This document shows, one piece after another, positions 54,560 through 64,000 of a stretch of 64,000 nucleotides of DNA. The stretch covers positions 108,392,332 through 108,456,331 of the forward strand of contig NC_133398.1 of the NCBI RefSeq assembly GCF_047511655.1, written 5' to 3'. The position numbers were made by a program, and so were the translations under genes. Numbering within the stretch: position 1 is the first letter of the stretch; every line of letters starts with the position of its first letter. Under the pieces are notes generated by a model. It worked only from the letters and a program-made list of their open reading frames with translations, did no database searches and had not been told where the DNA came from. This stretch comes from Castor canadensis. Lineage: Eukaryota; Chordata; Mammalia; Rodentia; Castoridae.

Positions 54560-55465
54560 TTGTGATTTTTTAAAATTTAATTTTTCATTAGCATATATTT
54601 GTACAGGGGGATGCACTGTGATATTTGCATAAGTGATTACAATGTATCTTAGATCTACCGCCTCCATCATTCGTCTCCTTTGCCCCTTCTTAGAACAATT
54701 TTAATAGGTTTCATTCTATTTTTATATATGGCTACAAAATGCATCCATTATATTCACCCTCATCCCCCCTTTCCTTCTGCCCATTCCCACTGGTGCCCAT
54801 GTCCGGAAAAGACCTCTTTTACCCTCCTGCCCTTCATCTTTTTTTTTAAAAAGTGTCTATTGATAGTCCAAGGAGGTTCCCTTGATACTTCAGGCCTGAA
54901 AATATTGTGCTTTAATGAAATTAATCCCTACCTCTCACCCCCTGTTAGTTACTCATTCTCTATCACTATGCTCCCCTGATATTCAACAACTTAGAGTATA
55001 GTGCATTATATTATATTCATATATAGAGTTTTTCCCAGTATTTTTCATTCTCTAACATTTTCTCTTCCTCTCCCACCTCCCATAGTGCCCTCAGAAAAAC
55101 CCACTAATACAGTGTTGTTACCTCTCGCATTATATACGTATGCATGTGTACATATATATTCACATACATGTGTGTTATCTTATATGTATTAATATATACA
55201 TTTCACTTATAGGTGTAGGTTTCACATATAAGGGAAAACATGTGACCTTTGACTTTTTTTTTTTAGGTAATATACATGCCTTCATTTTCTGGTGACATTT
55301 TATGAGCTTTTGTTCATTGTACATAGTAGGGGCTCATGACGACATTGACATACCAGTATACAATGTATTTTGATCATATTCACCCTCCATTGCTCTCAAC
55401 CCTCTCCCCTACCCCATTTCCCTTTCCTTTCCACCTTTCTAGTATTTTCCCCTCTATTTTCTTTT
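54560..55465 (-). mobile_element. L1-related 3'-UTR-like repeats
   Basis: 'TTTGTACAGGGGGATGCACT' matches the element at 80-540. A second related unit at 55,300-55,450 (CATTGTACATAGTAGGGGCT) directly precedes a clear L1 3' end. Confidence 0.5.
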
Positions 55466-55469
55466 TTTA

Positions 55470-57360
55470 AATTATTCATTTATTCACATGTGCATACACG
55501 GTTTAGGTCATTTCTCCCCTCTGCCCCCCTCCCCCCGCTCACTTTCAGGCAGGTCCTGTTCTGCCCTTATCTCTAATTTTGTTGAAGAAAAGACACAAGC
55601 CTAATAAGGAAGACAAAGCGTTTTTTGCCAGTTGAGTGAGGATAGCTATACAGAGAGATTCCTAGCATTGCTTTCGTGTACCCATGTGTTATGACCCAGG
55701 TTGATTCATTTCTAACTGATCTTTACAATGGTTACTGATCCCCTTCTCATGATAACCTCTGTCACTTTAAGGTTTCTGTATTAGCTCCTCGACCTTTGAC
55801 TTTCTGAGCCTGGCTTACTTCCCTAAACATGATGTTCTCCAGTTCCATCCATTTACCTGCAAACAACATAATTCGTTCTTCCATAATTCATTCTTCTTAC
55901 AATGTATTCATTGTATACTTGTACATTTACTTGATCAACTGTAGTGGGCATCTTGGCTGTTTCCATAGCTTGGCTGCTGTGAATAGTGCTGCAATAAACA
56001 TGGGTGTGCAAGCGGCTCTGTCATCCTGGAGCACATGCCTTTGGGTAGATGCTCAGGAGTGGTGTTGCTGATCATGTGGTAGTTCCATTTTTAGTTTTCT
56101 GAGGGACCTCCATATTGATTTCCATAGTGGTTGTGCTAATTTAGACTCCTACCAACAGTGCATAAGTGTTCCTTTTTCCCACATCCTCACCAGTATTTGT
56201 TATTGTTTGTGTTCTTGATGACAGCCATTCCACCCCAGAGGTGGACTCTTAATGTCATTTTGATTTGCACTTCCTTTATGGCCAAAGATGTTTACTTGAG
56301 CATTTCTTCATATTTTTATTGGCCATTTGTATTTCCTCTTTTGAGAATTGTCTATACAGTTCATTAGCCCATTTATTCAGTGGATTGTTGATTCTTTGAG
56401 AGGTTAATTTTTTGAGCTCCCTGTATATTCTGGTTATTAATCCCCTGTCAAGTATATAGCTGTCAAAGATTTTTTTTCCCAACTGAAGTTGTCTTTTCAG
56501 TCTGGTGACCATTTCCTTTGCTGTGCAGAAGATTTCCAGTTTCATGCAGTCTCACTTGCCAGTTAATTAAGAGAAAGTTAATTAAGAGAAAGCTTTTAAT
56601 TACTGAGCTATTGGAGTTCCATTGGAGTTACTACCTATGCCTATGTGGTACAATGTATTCCCTATTTTTACCTGAATTAATTTCACCATTTCAGATCTTA
56701 CATTAAGATCTTTAATACATTTTGAATTGATGCTAGTTCAAGGTGAGAGACTGGGATCTAGTTTCAGCCTTCTGAAGGCGGAAATCCAGTTTTCCCAGCA
56801 GCATTTGATGGAGAGGCTGTCTTTTCTCCACTGCATAATTTGAATATACCCATTTAGTATGATGTTGTCTATAGACTTGTCATATCTACCCTTTATAATT
56901 TTAGAAGTCTGCCTTCTTCTCCTAGTTTCTTCAGAACTTTTATGAAAGGATGTTGAATTTTGTCAAAGGCTTTTTTTGCATCTATTGATATGATGATATG
57001 GTTTTTGTCCTTGATTCTGTTTTTGTATTATTTATTGGTTTGCTTATGTTGTACCATCCTTGTTTTCATCAAGAATGAAACCTACTTGATCATGGTGTAT
57101 GATCTTTTTAATTTGTTGTTGGATTCTGTTAGCAAGGGTTTTATTGAGGATTTTTGCATCTATGTTCATCAGGGACACTGGTTGATAACTTTTTTTTTAT
57201 GCATCTTTACCTGGCTTTGTTATTAGATTAATACTGGCTTCATAGAATGAGTTTGATAGTAGTCCTTCCTTTTGCACTTTGTGGAATAATTTGAGGAGCA
57301 CTGGTGTTAGTTCTTTAAAGATCTGGTAGAATTCAGCAGTGAGTCCATCCGGATCTGTGG
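55470..57360 (-). mobile_element. L1, minus strand, 3' end through reverse-transcriptase region
   Basis: Reading the minus strand, the 3' end (C-rich on plus at 55,515-55,545) is preceded by ORF2 C-terminal text encoding RGLITRIYRELKKLTSQRIN and FSKEEIQMANKNMKKCS. Further back is reverse-transcriptase text encoding [20 protein letters not shown] and [17 protein letters not shown]. Stops interrupt the frame. A (GT)n expansion and a SINE break it at 57,363-57,595. Confidence 0.92.

Positions 57361-57362
<2 letters not shown>

Positions 57363-57402
<40 letters not shown>
57363..57402. repeat. (GT)n microsatellite
   Basis: About 20 GT units within L1 reverse-transcriptase sequence. Confidence 0.96.
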
Positions 57403-57404
<2 letters not shown>

Positions 57405-57595
57405 TACAAGAGTCTCACGCTTTCTAGGCAGGTGCTATACCACTTGAGGCACTTTGCTAGTCCTGTTCTGTGTTGGGTATTTAAAGTTAGGTTCTCATAA
57501 ACTATTTGCCCAGGCTGGCTTTGAACTTCAGTCCTCCTGATCTTTGCCTCCTGAGTAGCTAGGATTATAAGTATGAGCCACCAGTGCCTGGCTTC
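57403..57595 (-). mobile_element. Dimeric B1+ID SINE
   Basis: GCTATACCACTTGAGGCACT and TGAGTAGCTAGGATTATAAG, ending GCCACCAGTGCCTGGC. Confidence 0.88.
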
Positions 57596-57637
57596 CTTGT
57601 GATTTCTTCTTGACTCATTTGTTACTAAAGAGTATGT

Positions 57638-57733
57638 TGTTTGGGCTGGAGGAGTAGCTCAAAGCAGTACAGTGCCTGCCTTATAAATGCAAAGCCCTGA
57701 GTTCAAACCCCAGTACAAATACTACCAAAACAA
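57638..57733 (+). mobile_element. ID-like SINE
   Basis: GGGCTGGAGGAGTAGCTCAA and GAGTTCAAACCCCAGTACAA. Confidence 0.9.
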
Positions 57734-57959
57734 AAGAGTACATTGTTCAATTTACACATATTCATAAATTTCCTACTTTCTTACTGCTGTTGATTTCCAG
57801 TGTCATTCCATTGTGGTCAGAAAAGATACATTCTATTGTATCAATATTTTAAAATTTATTAAAACTTGTTTTGTAGCCTAACCTGTGTTCTACCCTGGAG
57901 AACATTATATGTGCATATGAAAATTGTATTCTATTGTTGGGTGGAGTTTTATCATTTTT

Positions 57960-58042
57960 TTTTGGTAGTACTAGGGTTTTGAACTGAGGGCCTCATGCTT
58001 GCTAAGCAGGTGCTCTACTACTTGAGCCACTCTTCCAGCCCT
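57960..58042 (-). mobile_element. ID-like SINE
   Basis: GTACTAGGGTTTTGAACTGA, then CTACTTGAGCCACTCTTCCA. Confidence 0.9.
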
Positions 58043-58119
58043 ATAATTGGTTGGTAGTGTTACTCAAACTCATGATTTCCTTATTATCTGTCTGGTTGGT
58101 CCATCCATTATTGAAAGTG

Positions 58120-58350
58120 GGGTGTTGAATTGGGCACCATCAACTTACATCTATACTCTTAGCTACTCAGGAGGCAGAGATCAGGAGATTCACAATTCAA
58201 AGCTAGCCTGGGCAAATAATTTGTGAGACTTCAAAAAAACCCAATGCAAAAAACAGGACTGGCACAGTGGCTCAAGTGGTAGAGCACCTGCCTAGCAAGC
58301 ATGAGGCCCTGAGTACAAACCCCAGTGCTGCCAAAAATTAAAAAAAAGAG
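58120..58350 (+). mobile_element. Dimeric B1+ID SINE
   Basis: CTTAGCTACTCAGGAGGCAG, GGACTGGCACAGTGGCTCAA and AGTACAAACCCCAGTGCTGC. Confidence 0.92.
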
Positions 58351-59699
58351 AGAGAAAGAAAGGTGTTGAAGTCGCCTACTATTACTGCAGACCTGTTTGT
58401 AGACTTCAGTTCTGTCAATGTTTGCTTCATATATTTGGAACTCTCATGTTTGGTGCCTATGTGTTTATAATTGTTTTAGCTTACTGGTGGATTAACTATT
58501 GATGTTCAATAATTCTTTGTCTCCTGTAACAGTTTTAACATAAAGTATACTTCATCTGGCCTTAATATGGCCACTCCTGCTCTCCTTTGGTTACTGTCTT
58601 CATGGAGTATCTTTTATCTCACTTTGTTTCATCATTTTTACTATCAATGTACATATGTCCTTATATGTAAATATATTTTCTTGTACATAACAGACAGTTG
58701 GATCCTATGGTTCATCCATTCTGGCAATTTACATCTTTGAATTGAAGAGTTGATTACATTTATATTTAATGTAATACTCATAGGGAAAGACTTACTTTTT
58801 CCATTAGTTACTAATTTTTTGCATGTCTTATAGCTTTTTTTGTCTGGCATTAACTTCATTGTTGTCTTCCTTTATGTTTCTTTTTATTCCCCTCTCGTCT
58901 CCTTCTGTATGTATTCTGCCAATATTTTCTTTGTGGTTGCCATGGGGATTATATCAAGCATCCTAAATTTGTAACAATCGATTTTAAATTGTTACCAGCT
59001 TAGATTCAATTGCATAGAAAAATTCTGCTTTTTTATAGATATCCCCTATCACATTTTCTGTAATTAATGCCACAAACTTCATCTTTGTGTATTATGCATC
59101 CATTAACATAAAATTATTTTTATGCATTTGTCTTTTAAGTCCTATAGAAATTTTAAAATGGAGGTATCAAACAAAAATTATAAATTTGTTCATGTATTTA
59201 TTTTTACTGGAAATCTTTGTATTTTTATATCACTTCAAGTTAATGTCTGGCATCCTTTCATTTAACTTGAAGGCTCCCTCTAGCATTCACATCTCTAGTT
59301 TTGTGGTGTGAACTCCCTAAGCTTGCAGGCATGTTCCACTGTGCCCAGCTTCTCCCTCATTTTTAAAATGATGATTTTCCCACCTATGATTCTCAATTGA
59401 GATAACTTTCCTTCTAGTACTTTTGGTCTCTAAGGTTTCTGCTGAGAAACGCACTTATAATCATATGGGAAGTCCCTTGTCCATGACAAGCCACTTCTCT
59501 TCTACTTTCAAGATTGTCTTTCCCTCTTGATGGTTTGATTATAGTGTGTCTCTGTGTAGGTCTCTTTGGTTTTAGCCTACTTGGAGTTCTTTGAGCTTCT
59601 TGGGTTTATAGGTCCACGTCTTTCTGTAAACTTGGGGAAGATTTTGGGTGAAGGGTTAAGTCTCAATTTTTTTCCCTAGCCTTTTGTATGTTACTTCTT

Positions 59700-60000
59700 T
59701 TTGCAGTACTGGGTTTGAATTCAGAGCCTCGTGCTTGCTAGGCAGGTGCTCTACCACTTGAGCTATGCCCCTCGCCCTTTGCGCCATAATTATTTTTCAA
59801 ATAGGGTCTTATGTTTCTGCCCAGTCAGCCTCGTCTATGATCCTCCTATTTATACCTCCCATGAAACTGAGATGACAGGCATGTGCCACCATGCACAGCT
59901 TATTAGTTGTGATGAGGTCTCACTTGCTTGTCATCCAAGCTGACCTTGATTGCAATCCTCTCATTCTCTACCTCCCAAGTAGCTGGGATTACAGGCATAT
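59700..60000 (-). mobile_element. ID-like SINE and B1-type SINEs
   Basis: GCAGTACTGGGTTTGAATTC, then B1 blocks ending GGCATGTGCCACCATGCACA and AGTAGCTGGGATTACAGGCA. Confidence 0.85.
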
Positions 60001-60004
60001 GTTT

Positions 60005-60570
60005 TACTTTTTTCAACTTCTCTCGAAGGCTTTCAACATTTTATTATATGCATTCACTTTTAATCTCTCATCCAAGGCATCTACAGATCTCTAGTCTCCC
60101 TGCAGCATTTATACTACTGCCTGCTGCTTCCCAGTTTTTTCCAGACTGAGATACAAGCCATATTGCATTTCCCATCTGAATTCCAGGTCAAACAAAACAG
60201 AAAACACTCCCTCAAGTAGCCCCAGCAGGATAGATGTTGTGAATATGGTCTCCTCTCTGAATTTTGGTCAAGGGAATTGGGAGCTGGGATGCTGATTCCT
60301 TCAGACTGTTTTATGCTACACTGGGGAGGTGTTAGGCCAAGGGGAAGTAAAAACACAAGATTTCCCACCATTCTGAATGTGGCTTTTTCTTGATTGGGCA
60401 TTCACTTTATTACTACAGACCTTTAACTATTTTCCAGAGCTCCTATAAAGTTTTTTAGCCAGTCTCTAATTTTGTTAAGCTTTGTGTTTGATGTCTGCAT
60501 GGAGCCAAGAGGGTCTACAGACATTTAGTCTGCCAATTTATTAAAGTTGTTCCACTGTGGCTAGTTTTAT
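60005..60570 (+). other. Stretch with L1-like scraps only
   Basis: No gene is supported. It may belong to the old L1 upstream. Confidence 0.35.
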
Positions 60571-60574
60571 CTAC

Positions 60575-60760
60575 TTTTTATTTTTTGGCAGTACTGGGAT
60601 TTGAACTCAGGGCCTACACTTTCAGCTACTCCACCATCCCTTTTTTGTGATGGGTTTTTCTGAGATAGGGTATTGAGAACTATTTGCCTGGGGTGGCTTC
60701 GAACCTCAACCCTCCTGAGTAGCTAGGATTGCAGGCGTGAGCTACTGATGCCTGGCTCAC
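60575..60760 (-). mobile_element. Dimeric B1+ID SINE
   Basis: CAGTACTGGGATTTGAACTC and GAGTAGCTAGGATTGCAGGC. Confidence 0.92.
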
Positions 60761-60764
60761 TGTG

Positions 60765-61345
60765 GCTAGTTTTATAACCTCACTTGCCCAAGTGCTCACA
60801 AATGGTTTCAAATTGGATGTGTGGTCACAGGCTCAGGCCTCCATCATGATTTTCTAGCAGAGTCAAAATGATATTTGTGATAGCACAAAATTTCAATCAA
60901 TGTACATCCACTTGAGTTTTGTCAACTTAGAAGCACGTATTTTACATTAATTTAATTGAAAGCAGCAAGAAAAACAGTATCTGTAGGTTTTTTCTTTGCA
61001 CAGGTGTGTGTTACAATTCTGTACCTACTTTCTGTGCATTCTAAGATTGATGAAATAATATAGTGTAGATAACAGGAACCTGGAATCTGTCAGAGTAAAA
61101 AGTTACAAATAAGGAAAAGGGAAAGCAAGCCTATGGTGTTGGATTGAAATTGGAAATTCAGTGGGAACTTGTGGGCTTTAATACATAGCTAGCTAGCTAT
61201 AGGAATGGAGACAGTGTGTGAATGCACGAGTATAAAGTGCATGCGTACGCATGCATCTGCTCTCTGGTTTATTCAATGAGAAAACTTAGAATTAATCTGT
61301 GACACTCCAACGATCAATACATTTATTTAAATACTGGCTTGTGTG
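60765..61345 (+). other. Stretch with nothing recognised
   Basis: Unique-looking AT-rich sequence. Alternating purine-pyrimidine runs (TGCATGCGTACGCATGCAT) lie near 61,238-61,256. Confidence 0.4.
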
Positions 61346-61349
61346 TTGG

Positions 61350-61430
61350 TATTTTTTGTGGTACTGGGGTTTGAACTCAGGATTTCATGCTTGTCAGGCG
61401 GGTGCTCTACGGCTTAAGCCACACACCACA
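61350..61430 (-). mobile_element. ID-like SINE
   Basis: GTACTGGGGTTTGAACTCAG, then GGGTGCTCTACGGCTTAAGC. Confidence 0.88.
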
Positions 61431-61434
61431 GCTT

Positions 61435-62145
61435 AAGCACACAAACCCTGGCTTCTGAATAAAAATTTCCAGAGAAGGAAACAAGACTCTTCAGAGAAGC
61501 AGTTAATTATATGATTGGAACAGGGAACATATAAAGTGAGCCTGGAAATTCTTATCATGTCAAAAATTGAAGAAGTTCTCAAAGAATGATAGGAGCATGG
61601 CTAAAGGACAGGAGAAAGACCCTCCAGGTGTCCCGTGGAATAAACTGATTACCTCCCACTGGCTCAAGGATTATAACCTATTGAGAATTATGTATGAGTT
61701 CACAGTGACATAAGTAAGTGAATAAATAAATTTGGGTGGAGGAAGGAAAAGTTTTCATTTCAGTATAATTCCAACTAATAAATAAAAAGGGAATTCCATA
61801 ATGAGAGAATTAGGAAAGTCACCATTTGACAAGTATCATAATAGATTCTGGCAAGAACCAACAAGAATACTAAAATTAGTGTATAGAAATTTGAGGAGTA
61901 ACAGGATATTTTTGTATCATAACATCTATCTCCCTTATTACAAAGCGTAAGACAGCAGTCGCACGGTGGAGAACCAAGAGGCACTACCTTAACCAAATGG
62001 CCAAAGCTGACAGAAGCAGAAGGGGACTTGTCCACTGTCACTGCTGCTTGACAGAGTGCAGCAAGTATGCAGCATCCTTTCTGTGGTTTAAGAAACGAGC
62101 TATTTGTCAAGTACAAAGTCATCTCTCAATGGTCAGTTTCAAGAA
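61435..62145 (+). other. Stretch with no assigned gene or repeat
   Basis: It contains AT-rich sequence and overlapping short frames on both strands (61,775-62,122 minus; 61,997 onwards plus) that run into L1. None is splice-supported. Confidence 0.35.
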
Positions 62146-62149
62146 CAGA

Positions 62150-62812
62150 TTTCCTATTACCCAAAACCCAGAAGCCAAGGAAAATACCGATGAATTTAAC
62201 CACATAAAAAATTTCCCAGCTAAATGGATGGAATTGGAGAACATCATTCTGAGTGAGGTTAGCCTGGCTCAAAAAACCAAAAATTGTATGTTCTCCCTCA
62301 TATGTGGACATTAGATCAAGGGCAAACACAACAAGGGGATTGGACTATGAGCACATGATAAAAGTGAGAGCACACAAGGGAGGGGTGAGGATAGGTAAGA
62401 CACCTAAAAAATTAGCTAGCATTTGTTGCCCTTAACGCAGAGAAACTAAAGCAGATACCTTAAAGCAACTGAGGCCAATAGGAAAAGGGGAACAGATACT
62501 AGAGAAAAGGTTAGATCAAAAAGAATTAACCTAGAAGGTAACACCCACGCACAGGAAATCAATGTGAGTCAATGCCCTGTATAGCTATCCTTATCTCAAC
62601 CAGCAAAAACCCTTGTTCCTTCCTATTATTGCTTATACTCTTTCTACAACAAAATTAGAAATAAGGGCAAAATAGTTTCTTTTGGGTATTGGGGCAGGGG
62701 AGAGGGAGGGGGCGGAGTGGGTGGTAAGGGAGGGGGTGGGGGCGGGGGGGAGAAATGAACCAAGCCTTGTATGCACATATGAATAATAAAAGAAAAATGA
62801 AAAAAAAAAGTC
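62150..62812 (+). mobile_element. L1 3' end, plus strand, with G-rich 3' UTR and A-tail
   Basis: 'TCATTCTGAGTGAGGTTAGC' and 'CTCCCTCATATGTGGACATT' are typical of the last part of ORF2 and the 3' UTR. A dense G tract (62,692-62,751), ATGAATAATAAAAG and an A-tail close the element. Confidence 0.9.
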
Positions 62813-62964
62813 TGATTTGGACCACCAGAGACAGGAAAACCCTTAGCAAGCAGTCAAGGTTGCTGTGTGCCTTTAGGATTATCATGACCAATCCCAATAA
62901 ATATTCATTTATTGTTCAAAAAAAAAATTCCCAGCAAAAATACATTTGAAAATAAGGCAAGGGC

Positions 62965-63045
62965 ATAGGATGTAACTCAGTGGTAACTTGCTTAGCATGA
63001 GCAAAGCCCTAAGTTCAACCCACAGCACTGCCAAAAAAAAACTGT
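62965..63045 (+). mobile_element. ID-like SINE
   Basis: GGATGTAACTCAGTGGTAAC and CTAAGTTCAACCCACAGCAC with an A-tail. Confidence 0.85.
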
Positions 63046-64000
63046 TCATAGAAAAACAAATGCAAATAGCCTTAAAGCATATTAAAAGTCTGCCAACTCT
63101 TGCTTATAATGTGAAATATGGAAATTTAAGCTATATTGAGAAATATAAGCTATATTTTAAAATATATTTTATATTTGAAATTTAAGCTCTAGTTTTCATT
63201 TGGAATATTGCCAAAGGCTTGGCTCTCTGTGGAAATAGGCACTCTGGCACTTTGCAAGGCAATACAAGATGGTGTCCCTATTTCCTTCTCCCTAGAAGAG
63301 GAAAATCCAACAATATCTAGTATGCATTTTTCCTTTGATCTAACAAGCCCCACTTTTAGAAAACCATCCAGAGAAACACTGGCTAAACTATGCAAAGATA
63401 TGAATGGAAAGCTGTTCATTTAGCACTACTTGGACTTTAACAAAAACTAAGTATAATCCAAATTTCTATCAAGAGAGGACTGGTTGGCGCTTAGCATGTG
63501 TAAGGTCCTGGGTTCAAACTGTGCACTGAAAAAAATAAAGAGGATTGGCTAAACAAACTGTGTTCCATTCTCACAATGGAGTATGGTGAAGCTGAAAAAG
63601 AGACACCCTGTGTATAATGCTATAGGTCTATTTCACATATATATTTTGGGGAAACCAAGTGTGTCTAGCACACTAAGAAAAAGGAGAATGGGGCTGGGCC
63701 TAACATGCTTAAGAAGCACATGGCCTGGGTTCAATCCCACGCATGCACACATACACACACACCACACGCACACAAAGAAAAGAATGAAAGTACATGTACA
63801 TCTGCTCATATTTGACTATACTCAAAGAAGAAAAAGCAAGACTTAACCACAAAGGAAAGTTTACCTATCTGAGAGGGAAGAAAGTGAACATGAGGAATGG
63901 TAATAGCAGCTAGCTGTCTGAATATACACATTGTTTTGTAGGTTAGACTATGGACTCTTTTAAATACTTTCAAATAGTTGTAAAATTAAAAAATTTTAAA
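63046..64000 (+). other. Terminal stretch, mostly unassigned
   Basis: Two degraded ID-like fragments (63,482-63,540, GGTCCTGGGTTCAAACTG; 63,690-63,775, CCTGGGTTCAATCCC plus a CA-rich tail) are the only elements recognised. Confidence 0.5.

Larger units (their letters stand above)
57600..59690 (-). mobile_element. Old L1, minus strand
   Basis: 'TCATTCCATTGTGGTCAGAA', 'AAGTCGCCTACTATTACTGC' and 'GGCCACTCCTGCTCTCCTTT' are reverse-complement landmarks of old L1 5'/ORF regions. It differs in age from the L1 at 55,470-57,360. Confidence 0.75.

Noticed and set aside
56276-56545. 89-codon minus-strand frame as a small gene
   Set aside because: It is the C-terminal part of L1 ORF2.

Overview
The window is mammalian nuclear DNA, most likely from a rodent. 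Introns with GT-AG borders separate short exons, and the space between them is filled with SINEs, LINE-1 pieces, LTR elements and microsatellites. The dominant SINE has a 7SL/B1-like left half joined to a tRNA/ID-like right half ending in a 'TTCAAACCCCAGTACC' box and an A-tail. This fits the castorimorph or squirrel-related (B1-dID-like) rodents. A beaver (Castor) genome is my best guess, as an inference without any search.

Layout. (1) 600-4,772, plus strand: the last four coding exons of a gene I cannot name. Its reading frame stays open across three phase-1 introns and ends at TAA 4,770-4,772. (2) 5-13.5 kb: old repeats, including a plus-strand L1 (about 8.9-12.65 kb) carrying SINEs and a processed EIF4E2 (4EHP) pseudogene. 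(3) 14-18.9 kb: a minus-strand L1 interrupted by a 2.9-kb endogenous gammaretrovirus-like provirus (14,671-17,543) with two LTRs, a 4-bp target duplication and a broken env-TM remnant. (4) 18.9-19.5 kb: a CpG-rich promoter with NRF1-, ETS- and YY1-type motifs. (5) 19.2-40.1 kb: a KRAB C2H2 zinc-finger gene. It has a noncoding exon 1, a start-codon exon at 25.27 kb, KRAB-A at 30.64 kb, KRAB-B at 31.04 kb and a terminal exon from 37.8 kb with a linker and a long finger array. (6) 40-64 kb: mostly repeats, with a decayed zinc-finger scrap near 44 kb, solo-LTR-like pieces, a large minus-strand L1 (55.47-59.7 kb) and a plus-strand L1 3' end near 62.8 kb.

The main observation concerns the KRAB-zinc-finger gene. 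One in-frame TAG (38,253-38,255) lies inside a degenerate first finger and separates an intact KRAB module from 615 further open codons that hold 14 canonical fingers. As read, the transcript encodes a 228-residue KRAB-plus-linker protein without DNA-binding fingers. The finger array itself is three copies of a five-finger block. I see no CRISPR, bacterial or phage content, and no wholly new system. The novelty is in the disrupted KRAB-ZNF, its block-duplicated array, the unidentified upstream gene and the nested retroelements.
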